From positions 672,402-736,401 of the forward strand of contig NZ_WLYK01000005.1 in the NCBI RefSeq assembly GCF_009707545.1: 64,000 nt of DNA, written 5' to 3'. A program made the translations under genes and the position numbers. This DNA is from Nakamurella alba (lineage in GTDB: Bacteria > Actinomycetota > Actinomycetes > Mycobacteriales > Nakamurellaceae). Within the stretch, counting starts at the first letter, position 1. Each line of letters begins with the position of its first letter. The notes under the pieces are model-generated. The model was given only the letters and a program-made list of their open reading frames with translations. It ran no database searches and was not told where the DNA came from. Below, one piece after another: positions 43,201 to 51,265 of this stretch.

Positions 43201-44689
43201 TCAGCGACGCGGTCTGGAAGAACCAGATGCCGCCCGCGTCCTCGCCGGAGGCGAGCCGCATGGTGGCCGTGACGCCGATCTGCGACACCACGACGTACAG
43301 CGTCGCCCACAGCAGCAGTCGGCCGGCCTGCGAGAACCGCTGGTCCCAGCCGAACCGCCACTTCCAGCGGAAGCCGGTGCGGCGCAGCGACGGGATCATC
43401 ACCACGGCCTGCACGATGATGCCGAGCGTGGTGCCCAGCCCGAGGATCAGCATCGGGGTGCGACCGATGGCGTCGGCCTCGACCGCGCCGAAGTTCCCGA
43501 GTCCCAGCAGCACCGCGACCGCGATGACCACCAGGTTGTTGAGCACCGGGGCCCAGGCGTTCGCCGCGAACCGTTCCTTGGTGTTCAGCACAGCGCCGAA
43601 CAGCGCGGCCAGACCGTAGAAGAAGATCTGCGGCAGCAGCAGGGCCGCGAACTGGTTCGCCAGTTCCGGGTCGGCCTTGCTGTCCGACCCCAGGTACAGC
43701 CTGGTCAGCAGGGGTGCGCACGCCACGGCCAGCACGGTCGCGGCGGCCAGCCCGACCACCGCCAGGCTCATCAGGCGCTGCGTGTACTCCTGCCCGCCGT
43801 CCGGGTCGGACCGTTGGGCCCGGGTGAGCAGCGGGATCGCGACGGAGGTCAGGACCCCGCCGATGAGCAGCTCGAAGACGATGTTCGGCAGTGTGTTGGC
43901 CAGCGTGTACGAGCTGTTGACCATGCCGCTGCCGATGATCGCGGCGATCGCGATCTTCGCCAGCAGACCGGTGACCCGGCTGATGACGGTCGCCACGGCC
44001 ATCAACGCGCCGGCCCGCACCACCCCGGCGGTGCTCGCCGTCTTCAGCGGCACCTCGGCCGGCCGCGCCTCACCCTGCCCCGACCGCGCCTCGCCCGGCC
44101 CGAGGACCGTCGTCGCGCCGGATCCGTCGTCGGGCGCCTGGGTGGCGACCACCTGCGGCGGTCGCAGCGCGACGGTCTCGTCGGACGGGGCCGGGTCGAG
44201 TCCCGGATCGACCCGCGCGGGATCGAGGGCCGGATCCAGCACGGCATCCGGGATCGCCTCGTCGGTGATCCGCTGGATCAGCTGGGTCGCGTCCTCGGTC
44301 CCCGGGTAGAGCACGGCGGGGGCGCCGCGCCAGGGTTCCTGGGGCGGACGGCCGGGTGACCGTCCTGCGGATCCCGCCGCACCGTGGAACGCGGGGTGCA
44401 GCCGGCTGGCCGGGTCGATACGGCCGGGCCGGGACGGCGGCGGTGAACGCCGGGCTGCCTGCCGGAACCACTCCGGGGGCTCGGGCTCCCCGGGCGGGGT
44501 ACTGCCGGCCGGATCACCGGAGGACGGGCCGGCACCGATCACGGTCTCGGCATCGGGATCGATGCCTGGGTCGGCGGGAGCGGGGCCACGACCACCGGGA
44601 CCGCGATGACCGGGGCCACGACCGTCGCCTGCGGGACCGCGGCCACCGCCGGCGGGACCGTGCCCGGCACCCGGACGGGAGTCGGTCAT
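40289..44689 (-). CDS. murJ: Lipid II flippase MurJ fused to a pseudokinase and an extracellular discoidin-like domain
   Basis: A 1466-residue protein. A ~220-residue disordered Pro/Gly-rich N-terminus precedes 14 MurJ helices (~235-760; LAKIAIAAIIGSGMVNSSYT, ELLIGGVLTSVAIPLLTRAQ). Then come a run of GGS repeats and an Ala-Gly linker (~760-890), a kinase-like domain (~960-1230; MAVTLLPESNAASATVARTL, but no HRD or DFG catalytic motifs seen), one TM helix (~1265-1290), and a C-terminal beta domain (VGLTLQLAKPTTVTSVQVTS). The pseudokinase layout matches M. tuberculosis MviN, where PknB phosphorylation recruits FhaA to control lipid II export. The start overlaps the DUF6049 stop (ATGA). Confidence 0.93.
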   Translation of the reverse strand: MTDSRPGAGHGPAGGGRGPAGDGRGPGHRGPGGRGPAPADPGIDPDAETVIGAGPSSGDPAGSTPPGEPEPPEWFRQAARRSPPPSRPGRIDPASRLHPAFHGAAGSAGRSPGRPPQEPWRGAPAVLYPGTEDATQLIQRITDEAIPDAVLDPALDPARVDPGLDPAPSDETVALRPPQVVATQAPDDGSGATTVLGPGEARSGQGEARPAEVPLKTASTAGVVRAGALMAVATVISRVTGLLAKIAIAAIIGSGMVNSSYTLANTLPNIVFELLIGGVLTSVAIPLLTRAQRSDPDGGQEYTQRLMSLAVVGLAAATVLAVACAPLLTRLYLGSDSKADPELANQFAALLLPQIFFYGLAALFGAVLNTKERFAANAWAPVLNNLVVIAVAVLLGLGNFGAVEADAIGRTPMLILGLGTTLGIIVQAVVMIPSLRRTGFRWKWRFGWDQRFSQAGRLLLWATLYVVVSQIGVTATMRLASGEDAGGIWFFQTASLIFQMPYGILGVAVLTAIMPRMSRHAAAGDLAAVKDDMSLANRLSAVALLPVSAGLLVLGGAVATVLFRHGAVPLSDTVLVGGVLGGMAIGLVPLAITLVQMRVFYAMQDARTPTIINLIMVAVRVPLMYLVAGSSTEYVIAGLAVSTAISYVVGAIVGEIWLRARYGPMGTGRTLSTILRMTLASGIGGVAAYFGARETVGVKPTDLLDAVLIILVAGSIGLVVIAVAAVLLRVEELIPVRRRIQRMLGFGGSGGSGGSGGSGGSGGSGGSGGSGGSGGSGGSAAGVAAGAGAAAGVAAGAGAAAGVAAGARAAGVAAGAAGAGAARGAAVGAAGAGAAPGRAVNAGGTPVNTAGTAGLAGSSRATASAAPPVARSAGGPSDRTEQITPARPRTPERRREQVDPRVSTPTGGPGAPPPRSPEPPRDPEATVNVGSGPLRTSAPAVQLSPGATIGGRYRLVNLIATDSAGNKFWRAKDTVLPRDMAVTLLPESNAASATVARTLRVGRLHHIGLPQTLDVGTEQGQSFVVGQWVDGATLTDLLSGGPLEPEVATSITSKISEAVAEAHRNGIALGAINPSLVRVNFDGQVRLSHVIAHGSATPDQDIRAVGALLYLMLTGTWPLSPPSPDDATVHLSLSDAGGLPPAPTRRGREVPADEVRPGIPEALSALADRALHPDEPAGIHAVGAIAALLRQPETAPAPAPRPADEPQVVELSPVERRLIKERRIKLGVAAGMLTAFAALIIILIASLSKQVLTQIGAEPPTRASTSAGSSQGGTPGTAGTSAPPSSGATTSPSASGSTGASTSASQSEATSASSAPPASAPVAITQAIVYDPQGDGNKDNTGRAPRAFDGDVTSAWGTFQYNQQFPTVKTGVGLTLQLAKPTTVTSVQVTSDSVGAVIEIRSATGPDVPLDQTKVLATATVADNRAFDIPVSGATSSPYIVVFVTKLVPDGNRFSAVINELVVNGT

Positions 44690-47451
44690 CGACGGTCACC
44701 TCCCGTCCCGGGTTCGTCCGTCGCAGGTTCAGCTGTCGCGGGCGACCCGCCCGGCTCCGGCTCCATCGACTGCACCATGGGTTCGCCGTCCGGATCGGCC
44801 GAGTGGGTCGCGATCCCGGCCGCACCGGTGCCTGCTGTGTCTTCAGGAGCATCATCCCCGTCGGCGGCGCCACCGGCGGGAGCCCGCGCCGCGCGCACCC
44901 GCTGCGCGATCCGGAAGACCACCATGACCAGCAGGACGGCGCCGGCGATCACGATGATCAGGATGGTGACCAGGCCGTAGGCGCTGGAGCTGACCTTCAC
45001 CTCCTGCGCCTGACCCCAGGCCTTGCCGGCCGGCGTGGCCAGTCCGAGCTCGATGGAGAAGCTGCCGGAGCGGGTCACCTCCGTCTCGATGCGCACCTGC
45101 TGGTTGCGGCCGGCCAGCAGTCGCTGCGCGGCCGGCACCTTCACCGTCAGCCCGTACCTGGTGGCATCGCCGACCTGCAGCTGGACCATGGCGTTGTAGG
45201 GCAGGTCGTTCCGCACCGTCACGATCAGCGGCGAGGTGTTGGAGGCGAGGGTGTACTCGCCCAGCACGTTCAGCTTCACCCCGGCCTGCAGATCGGTCAG
45301 CGTCTGCGAGGCGGTGCGCAGCACCTTCGTGCCCGCGGTCGGATCGGTGCGTGCGGCCGTCGAGAACACCGTGCCCATCGCCGATTCCAGTGGCCCGAAC
45401 ACGTCCTCCGGGTCGGCGGCGCCGACGCCGCCGACGGGGGTGAGGACGGTGCGGGCATCGTCGATGCCGGTCAGCACGTCGACGGCGGTCGCCATGTAAT
45501 CGGCGGGCAGTTGTTCCGGCGCCCCGTCGGCGGTGGCCGCAGGCGGAGCGGTGCCGATCGGGTCGGCGTCACCGGGCAGCGCCGCCGCACCGAGCACGCC
45601 CGCCTCGACCAGCACCGACAGCAGCGATGCGGACGAGGGTGCGGTGCCGCGTCGGGGGAGGGCGACGACCAGTTGGTCCCCGTTCCCGGCGAAGGAGGTC
45701 TGCACCAGGCGCGCCAGGTCGGTGTTCAGCTCGACCGGGGCGATCGCGGTGCCGTTCACCAGCCCGGCGGCGAGGGAGGACCCGGCCGTTCCGGTGACCG
45801 TGGTGCGCAGGGTCCGGCCGCCGCCCGCAGCCACCGACGCCACCGTGCCGACATCGTCGTCGGACCGCAGGCCGGAGGCGTCCAGGACGGCCGAGCTGTA
45901 GCCGAGAGTGCGCAGTACGGACAGGGTCCCGGGCGTGGCCAGGCCGTCCTCGGGGTAGGCGGTGGTGGTCCGGACGTCGCCGCCGAGCACCCGCCGGGCG
46001 ACCTCCCCGCCCCGCCCGACCAACACCCCGAGCTGTCCGGTCAGGCCGGCATCGATCATCGATCCGAGGTCGGGGTCACCGTACGGCAGCACGATCACCG
46101 GCATGCCCTCGGTGACCTCCCGCAGCCGGCCGAGGAACGCCGTCGCCTCGGCCTGCCCGGTGCCGGCGACGGTCCCGGGGATCTCCGGCACCGGAGCAGC
46201 CGTGGACGAGGTGGACGTCGTCGTGGTGGGAATGCCGGTGGTGGGAGTGCCGGTGGTCGGTGCGCCGGTCCCGGTGCCCGGGGTGCTCGGGCTCTCGGTG
46301 GTGGCCGGCGCCCCGGCGCCGGTGGACGGATCCGGACCGGTGGCAGCCGGCGACGTGGCGGACCCGGTGACTCCGTTCGGGCCCGCCGACGCACCGGACG
46401 GGACACCACCCGAGTACGATGTCGCCGTCGGTGGCGCGGAACCGCTGCTCCCCGGGGCGGACGCGCCGGTGGTCGGGGTGGTGGGCGGCGTGGTGGTCGT
46501 GCTGGTGACGGGCGTGGTGCCGGGCACGGGGGTCAGCGCGGGCTGCGGGCTGTTCCGGTCGGCAGTGACCCGGTACCCGGCGCTCATCCGGTCCAGCTCG
46601 TCCAGCAGCGCCGGGTCCACGACCAGCGTCGCCGGGTCGCCGGCGGCCGAGCCGCGCTGCGCCTCGAGTGCCTCCAGGATCGTGTCCAGCCGGCCGCCGG
46701 TCGAGATCGCGGACACCAGGTCGTCGTCCAGGAAGATCCCGTTGATGCCGAGGTGCGGGCGGTCGACCAGCGACCAGATCACCGAGGTCGGGACGGGGTG
46801 CAGGGTCGGGGCGGGTGCTTGCCCGGCCTCCGGCGTCCTGGTCCCGGCCGGCAACGAGAGCACCGTGATCAGCACGTGCAGCTCGCCGACCCGGGCTGCG
46901 AGCCGCGAGTCCCCGTCGTCCAGGTAGCCGTTGACGTTGAGCATCAGCGGGAAGACACCGGGGGTGTCGATGCCCAGGGCGTCCGCACCGTCGCCGGTCA
47001 GCGCCACCTCGGCGGTGAAGTCGGTGCTCTCGCCCGGACCCAGCGCGTCCTGGCCGACGGTCAGCGGATCGGTGCGGGTGACCACCAGCAGCGGCTGTGA
47101 CGGATCGGCGATCTCCTGCTCGAGCGAGGCGGAGTCGGGCAGGACGGCGCCACGCTGGAACCGGTAGTCCAGCCCGGACACCGGTAGGTCGCCGGTGTTG
47201 GTGATCGACCCGGTGATGGTCAGGGTGCCGGCGTCCTGTGCGGTGACCACCTCCGGGGTCATCGACATGACGTCGAAGGACAGGGTGCCGGCATAGGTCC
47301 CCAGTGGTGCGGCCGTGATCGCGGGTGCCACCCGGCCCGGGGCGGCACCCAGCAACAGCGGTGCCAGCAGGCAGCCGAGCAGCAGCAGGACGGCCTTGCG
47401 GCCGGACCGGACCCGGCGCTGCCGGATCCCGCGCGGACGAACTGGGGTCAC
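44686..47451 (-). CDS. DUF6049-family secreted/membrane protein (Rv3909-like)
   Basis: A 921-residue protein: signal peptide (AVLLLLGCLLAPLLLGAAPG), a large extracytoplasmic region, one C-terminal TM (AYGLVTILIIVIAGAVLLVM, ~845-865) and a short acidic cytoplasmic tail. Residues ~290-440 are a Thr/Pro/Ser-rich low-complexity insert; after it, EVTEGMPVIVLPYGDPDLGS is the conserved core. Function is unknown, but the gene is nearly always just upstream of murJ, so a role in envelope assembly is likely. It overlaps the NUDIX gene (GTGA) and murJ (ATGA), forming a tightly coupled operon. Confidence 0.87.
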   Translation of the reverse strand: MTPVRPRGIRQRRVRSGRKAVLLLLGCLLAPLLLGAAPGRVAPAITAAPLGTYAGTLSFDVMSMTPEVVTAQDAGTLTITGSITNTGDLPVSGLDYRFQRGAVLPDSASLEQEIADPSQPLLVVTRTDPLTVGQDALGPGESTDFTAEVALTGDGADALGIDTPGVFPLMLNVNGYLDDGDSRLAARVGELHVLITVLSLPAGTRTPEAGQAPAPTLHPVPTSVIWSLVDRPHLGINGIFLDDDLVSAISTGGRLDTILEALEAQRGSAAGDPATLVVDPALLDELDRMSAGYRVTADRNSPQPALTPVPGTTPVTSTTTTPPTTPTTGASAPGSSGSAPPTATSYSGGVPSGASAGPNGVTGSATSPAATGPDPSTGAGAPATTESPSTPGTGTGAPTTGTPTTGIPTTTTSTSSTAAPVPEIPGTVAGTGQAEATAFLGRLREVTEGMPVIVLPYGDPDLGSMIDAGLTGQLGVLVGRGGEVARRVLGGDVRTTTAYPEDGLATPGTLSVLRTLGYSSAVLDASGLRSDDDVGTVASVAAGGGRTLRTTVTGTAGSSLAAGLVNGTAIAPVELNTDLARLVQTSFAGNGDQLVVALPRRGTAPSSASLLSVLVEAGVLGAAALPGDADPIGTAPPAATADGAPEQLPADYMATAVDVLTGIDDARTVLTPVGGVGAADPEDVFGPLESAMGTVFSTAARTDPTAGTKVLRTASQTLTDLQAGVKLNVLGEYTLASNTSPLIVTVRNDLPYNAMVQLQVGDATRYGLTVKVPAAQRLLAGRNQQVRIETEVTRSGSFSIELGLATPAGKAWGQAQEVKVSSSAYGLVTILIIVIAGAVLLVMVVFRIAQRVRAARAPAGGAADGDDAPEDTAGTGAAGIATHSADPDGEPMVQSMEPEPGGSPATAEPATDEPGTGGDRR

Positions 47452-47912
47452 GCGCTGTCCGCGAGCAGCCGGGTGGCCCGCTCGGCCAGTCGCCGCTCAC
47501 CCGCGTAGGCGAGCCGGTCGGTCAGTTCGGTCAGCGGTACCCATGCCACTTCGGTGACCTCGATGTCGGCGTCCGACAGCTCGCCGGCCACCGCCTCCAT
47601 GAGGAAGTGGTGGACCCGCTTGTGGATCCGCCGCCCCTGCGCGGTGAAGGTGTACTCGACGCTGCCCAGCCGGGCGGTGATCCGGCCGGAGATGCCGGTC
47701 TCCTCCTCGACCTCGCGGACGGCGGCCTGCTCGGTGGTCTCGCCCTCCTCGACGTGGCCCTTCGGCAACGACCAGCGGAGCCGGCCGCGTCGGTCCAGCC
47801 GCCCGATCAGGGCCCCGGAGGACACCCCGTGCTCGGTCCGGACGACCAGTCCACCGGCCGAGGTCTCGTCCGCCCGCCGCCGCCGTGGGGCGTGCGCGGG
47901 CGAGGGAGGCAT
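47448..47912 (-). CDS. NUDIX hydrolase (MutT4-like)
   Basis: A 154-residue protein with a complete Nudix box GHVEEGETTEQAAVREVEEE TGI pattern (GX5EX7REVXEEXG), preceded by LRWSLPKGHV. It hydrolyses a nucleoside-diphosphate-linked substrate. Position divergent from the CCA-adding enzyme and upstream of DUF6049/murJ equals mutT4 in mycobacteria. The ATG at 47912 has TACCAT 6 bases upstream and no ribosome site, so it is probably leaderless. Upstream in-frame extension would overlap the divergent promoter. Substrate not predictable. Confidence 0.9.
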   Translation of the reverse strand: MPPSPAHAPRRRRADETSAGGLVVRTEHGVSSGALIGRLDRRGRLRWSLPKGHVEEGETTEQAAVREVEEETGISGRITARLGSVEYTFTAQGRRIHKRVHHFLMEAVAGELSDADIEVTEVAWVPLTELTDRLAYAGERRLAERATRLLADSA

Positions 47913-48019
47913 GGACCGATGGTAGTCGCAGGGGATGCCCCGGACCGGCCGTTCCGGACCCGCCGCGGCCGGTGGCGACCGGCCGGACGACCCTCCCGCC
48001 ACCCGTAGAATTGCCCGTC

Positions 48020-49525
48020 GTGTCCGACGTTCCCGCAGTTCCCGGCCCCGCCGCACCCGGCGCACCGTCCGCACCGGCAGGTGCCGACCCCGGTGCACCC
48101 GTCGCGCTGTCCGAGCTGCAGGGGCGGGCGATCGCCCTGCTGCTGGAGCGCTTCCCGGTGGCCGATGAGCTGGGCCGGCTGTTCGCCGGGGCCGGGTTCG
48201 AGCTGCACCTCGTGGGCGGGTCGGTGCGGGATGCACTGCTCGGGCGCCTCGGCGAGGACCTGGACTTCACCACCGACGCCCGGCCGGAGGACATCCTGCG
48301 TCTGGTGAAGCCCTGGGGGCAGGGCACCTGGGAGACCGGGATCGACTTCGGCACGGTCGGCGTGCTCAAGGGCGGCCTCCGGCTGGAGATCACCACCTTC
48401 CGCTCCGACGTCTACGACGGCGAGACCCGCAATCCCACCGTCAGTTTCGGTGACTCGCTGGACGGCGACCTGCTCCGGCGCGACTTCGCGGTGAACGCCA
48501 TGGCGGTGTCGCTGCCCGGGCACGAGTTCACCGACCCGTTCGGCGGGCTGGCGCAGCTGGCCCGCCGGGAGCTGGACACCCCCGGATTGCCGGAGGACTC
48601 CTTCCGGGACGACCCGCTGCGGATGCTGCGGGCCGCCCGCTTCACCAGTCAGCTCGGCTTCGCCGTCACACCGTGGGTGCGGGCGGCGATGGTGGCCCGG
48701 GCCGATGACATCACCCGGATCACCGTGGAACGGATCGCCACCGAGCTGTCCAAGCTGCTGCTCGGTGCGACGCCCCGCGCCGGTCTGGTCCTGCTGACCG
48801 ACACCGGGCTGGCCGGGCACGTGCTGCCGGAACTCCCGGCGCTGATGCTGGAGAAGGACGAGCACCACCAGCACAAGGACGTCTACCAGCACTCGCTGAC
48901 GGTGCTGGACCAGGCGATCGCGCTGGAGCAGGACGGCCCCGACCTGACCCTCCGGCTCGCGGCCCTGCTGCACGACATCGGCAAGCCGGCGACCCGCCGG
49001 TTCGAGGCGGGCGGCGGCGTCAGCTTCCACCACCACGAGGTGGTGGGGGCGAAGATGGTGCGCCGCCGTATGCGGGAGTTGAAGTTCCCGAAGCAGCTGA
49101 TCGAGGACGTCGCCACGCTGACCTTCCTGCACCTGCGGTTCCACGGGTACGGCAGCGGGGTGTGGACCGACGCGGCGGTGCGCCGGTACGCCACGGACGC
49201 CGGACCGCTGCTGGACCGGCTGAACAAGCTGGTCCGCGCCGACTGCACCACCCGCAACCAGCGCCGGCGGCAGACCCTGCAGCGCTCCTACGACGACCTG
49301 GAGCACCGGATCGCCGAGCTGTCCGCGGCCGAGGACCTGGCGAAGGTGCGGCCGGACCTGGACGGCAACGCGATCATGGAGCTGCTCGGTGTCGGGCCCG
49401 GACCGGTGGTCGGGAAGGCCTGGAAGTTCCTCAAGGAGCTGCGGCTGGAGCGCGGCCCGCTGCCGCGCGAGGAGGCCGAGGTCGAGCTGTACAAGTGGGC
49501 GCGGGACGAGGGTCTGGTGCCGTAG
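48020..49525 (+). CDS. cca: CCA tRNA nucleotidyltransferase / poly(A) polymerase family with HD domain
   Basis: A 501-residue protein. The nucleotidyltransferase signature is FELHLVGGSVRDALLGR then GEDLDFTTDARPED (metal-binding DxD), followed by RRDFAVNAMAV and the RNA-binding DPLRMLRAARF. The C-terminal half has an HD domain (RLAALLHDIGKPATRR, ~residues 315-330; HHHEVVGAKMVRRRM). It adds or repairs the 3' CCA of tRNA. It matches mycobacterial pcnA, including divergence from the mutT4-like gene. The GTG at 48020 follows TAGAAT by 8 bases without a ribosome site. Confidence 0.92.
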   Translation: MSDVPAVPGPAAPGAPSAPAGADPGAPVALSELQGRAIALLLERFPVADELGRLFAGAGFELHLVGGSVRDALLGRLGEDLDFTTDARPEDILRLVKPWGQGTWETGIDFGTVGVLKGGLRLEITTFRSDVYDGETRNPTVSFGDSLDGDLLRRDFAVNAMAVSLPGHEFTDPFGGLAQLARRELDTPGLPEDSFRDDPLRMLRAARFTSQLGFAVTPWVRAAMVARADDITRITVERIATELSKLLLGATPRAGLVLLTDTGLAGHVLPELPALMLEKDEHHQHKDVYQHSLTVLDQAIALEQDGPDLTLRLAALLHDIGKPATRRFEAGGGVSFHHHEVVGAKMVRRRMRELKFPKQLIEDVATLTFLHLRFHGYGSGVWTDAAVRRYATDAGPLLDRLNKLVRADCTTRNQRRRQTLQRSYDDLEHRIAELSAAEDLAKVRPDLDGNAIMELLGVGPGPVVGKAWKFLKELRLERGPLPREEAEVELYKWARDEGLVP

Positions 49526-49683
49526 GCGCCGAGGATCACCGGGGACGCGTTGCTGGGCCGAACGGGTGAAGTTGGACGAATCACCTGAACTGGGCGTATC
49601 AACGGAACCGGATCGGTGATGACCTCGTCGGAGTGGCCAGAAGCTCCCGGGAACAGCCCGGGACCCCGCCCCAGGAGAACATC

Positions 49684-50247
49684 ATGGACGAGACCTACGA
49701 CTCCTCGTACGGCACCACCGCCACCTACGACAGCTCCTACGGGACCTCGTACGACAGCTCCTACGGGAGCTCCTACGGCTCCTCGTACGGCAGCGGCTAC
49801 GACAGCTCCTACGGGACGGTCGACTCCGGCTACGCCTACGGCTCCGGCTACCAGAACAGCTCGGTCTACGACTCCTACGAGACCAACACCCAGAACTCCT
49901 GGGACCTGTGGAACGCCTCCACCGACGCCTACATCGCCGGTGACGACCAGGCCGCCTACGACCTGAACCAGGCCTCGATCGCCGCGCAGAGCAGCGCCTC
50001 GGACAACTGGAACGAGTACAACGGCTACGGCGACTACTCGGGCACCTACGTCGGCGGCAGCGACGGGTACTACGACAGCCAGAGCTCCTACGCCGGCTAC
50101 TCCTACGAGCCCTACGCCGGGACCGACATGTCCACCGGCTACGCCTCTTCCGGCTACTCCGGCTACGACACCTCCTACTACGACTCGACCTCCACCACCG
50201 TGTACGACAGCGGCACCTACGACTACTACTCCTCCTCGGAGTACTGA
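49684..50247 (+). CDS. Tyr/Ser/Gly/Asp-rich low-complexity protein of unknown function
   Basis: A 187-residue protein built almost entirely of YDSS/YGSS/YGTS-like words, densest in residues 5-60 and 105-187. I count 37 tyrosines (about 20%) and no Lys, Arg, His, Cys or Phe, so it is strongly acidic. A central segment (~70-105, NSWDLWNASTDAYIAGDDQA) is less repetitive and may fold. There is no signal peptide or membrane helix. AGGAG sits 8 bases before the ATG and codon use is normal, so this is a real gene. It resembles phase-separating Tyr/Gly/Ser-rich domains in composition only; function is unknown. Confidence 0.85.
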   Translation: MDETYDSSYGTTATYDSSYGTSYDSSYGSSYGSSYGSGYDSSYGTVDSGYAYGSGYQNSSVYDSYETNTQNSWDLWNASTDAYIAGDDQAAYDLNQASIAAQSSASDNWNEYNGYGDYSGTYVGGSDGYYDSQSSYAGYSYEPYAGTDMSTGYASSGYSGYDTSYYDSTSTTVYDSGTYDYYSSSEY

Positions 50248-50323
50248 TCCGCGACCGGGCCGGTCACCACACGGGTGACCGGCCTGCTCCGCGTACCCGG
50301 TCCCGATCAGGAGGTTCCACCGC

Positions 50324-51226
50324 ATGACCACGCTCAGCTACTCGTTCGGCAGTTCCTCGGTCCCCACCGAGACCTACACCGGTGCAGCGGATGTCGACGT
50401 CGACGGGGACGGGGTGCCGGACGGGATCGCGCTGGATTTCGACGGGTCCGGACACGGTGACTCGATCGCCTGGGACTCCGACGGTGACGGCCGGGTGGAC
50501 ACCATCCTGGTGTCCTCGCAGCACGACGGCGTGTACGACACCGCCTACTACGACCCGTCCGGCAACGGCCACTGGGATGCCGCCGAGGAGGTCTCGCTGA
50601 CCCTCGGCGGCGCGACGGAGGCGCCTCCGGCGGCGGATCCGACGCCCGCGCCCGAGCTCACCTACTCCTTCGGCAGCTCCACCGTACCGACCGAGACCTA
50701 CACCGGTGCAGCGGATGTCGACGTCGACGGGGACGGGGTGCCGGACGGGATCGCGCTGGACTTCGACGGGTCCGGGCACAGTGACTCGATCGCCTGGGAC
50801 TCCGACGGCGACGGTCGGGTGGACACCATCCTGGTGTCCTCGCAGCACGACGGCGTGTACGACACCGCCTACCACGACCCGTCCGGCAACGGCCACTGGG
50901 ACGTCGCGGAGAGCATCGACGGTGATCCGGCCGCGCACGCCGGTGCCGACACCGGCGCCGGCGAGGTCACCCTGTCCCCGGCCGGGAACGGCTCCGGCGC
51001 AACGGATCCCGTCGCGCCGGCCGACCCAGTTGACCCGGTGGATCCCGACGGTCCAGGCGGCAGCGACAATCCCGACGGCCCCACCGATCCCGACCACGGC
51101 ACCGACCCGGACGAGGGCCACGTGCCGATGGACCCGATGAACCCGTTCGACTCGGTGGACTACGAGGTCGGCGGCGACGACGACCCGTTCGCCCGGCTGG
51201 TGTTGCTGGAGGACGACGGGTCCTGA
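50324..51226 (+). CDS. Acidic calcium-binding-repeat protein with duplicated module
   Basis: A 300-residue protein. Two nearly identical ~84-residue modules (about 4-88 and 112-196) contain DxDxDG loops: ADVDVDGDGVPDGIALDFDG, AWDSDGDGRVDTILVSSQHD, DPSGNGHWDAAE, like EF-hand/thrombospondin-3/dockerin calcium loops. The C-terminal ~100 residues are Asp/Pro/Gly-rich and disordered. There is no Lys or Cys, only three Arg, and no signal peptide. GAGG ribosome site (AGGAGGTTCCACCGC) precedes the ATG. It directly follows the Tyr-rich gene, suggesting co-function. Similar tandem D-rich repeats occur in actinobacterial proteins of unknown role. Confidence 0.85.
   Translation: MTTLSYSFGSSSVPTETYTGAADVDVDGDGVPDGIALDFDGSGHGDSIAWDSDGDGRVDTILVSSQHDGVYDTAYYDPSGNGHWDAAEEVSLTLGGATEAPPAADPTPAPELTYSFGSSTVPTETYTGAADVDVDGDGVPDGIALDFDGSGHSDSIAWDSDGDGRVDTILVSSQHDGVYDTAYHDPSGNGHWDVAESIDGDPAAHAGADTGAGEVTLSPAGNGSGATDPVAPADPVDPVDPDGPGGSDNPDGPTDPDHGTDPDEGHVPMDPMNPFDSVDYEVGGDDDPFARLVLLEDDGS
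50335..50910 (+). repeat. 324-bp-offset internal tandem duplication in the calcium-repeat gene
   Basis: DNA of 50335-50586 recurs almost unchanged at 50659-50910 (for example GAGACCTACACCGGTGCAGC at 50369 and 50693). High nucleotide identity, not only protein identity, indicates a recent duplication or gene conversion. Confidence 0.9.
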
Positions 51227-51265
51227 GGCGGCCCCGTTCCCGGACGGATCGTCAGTGTCAGCTCG

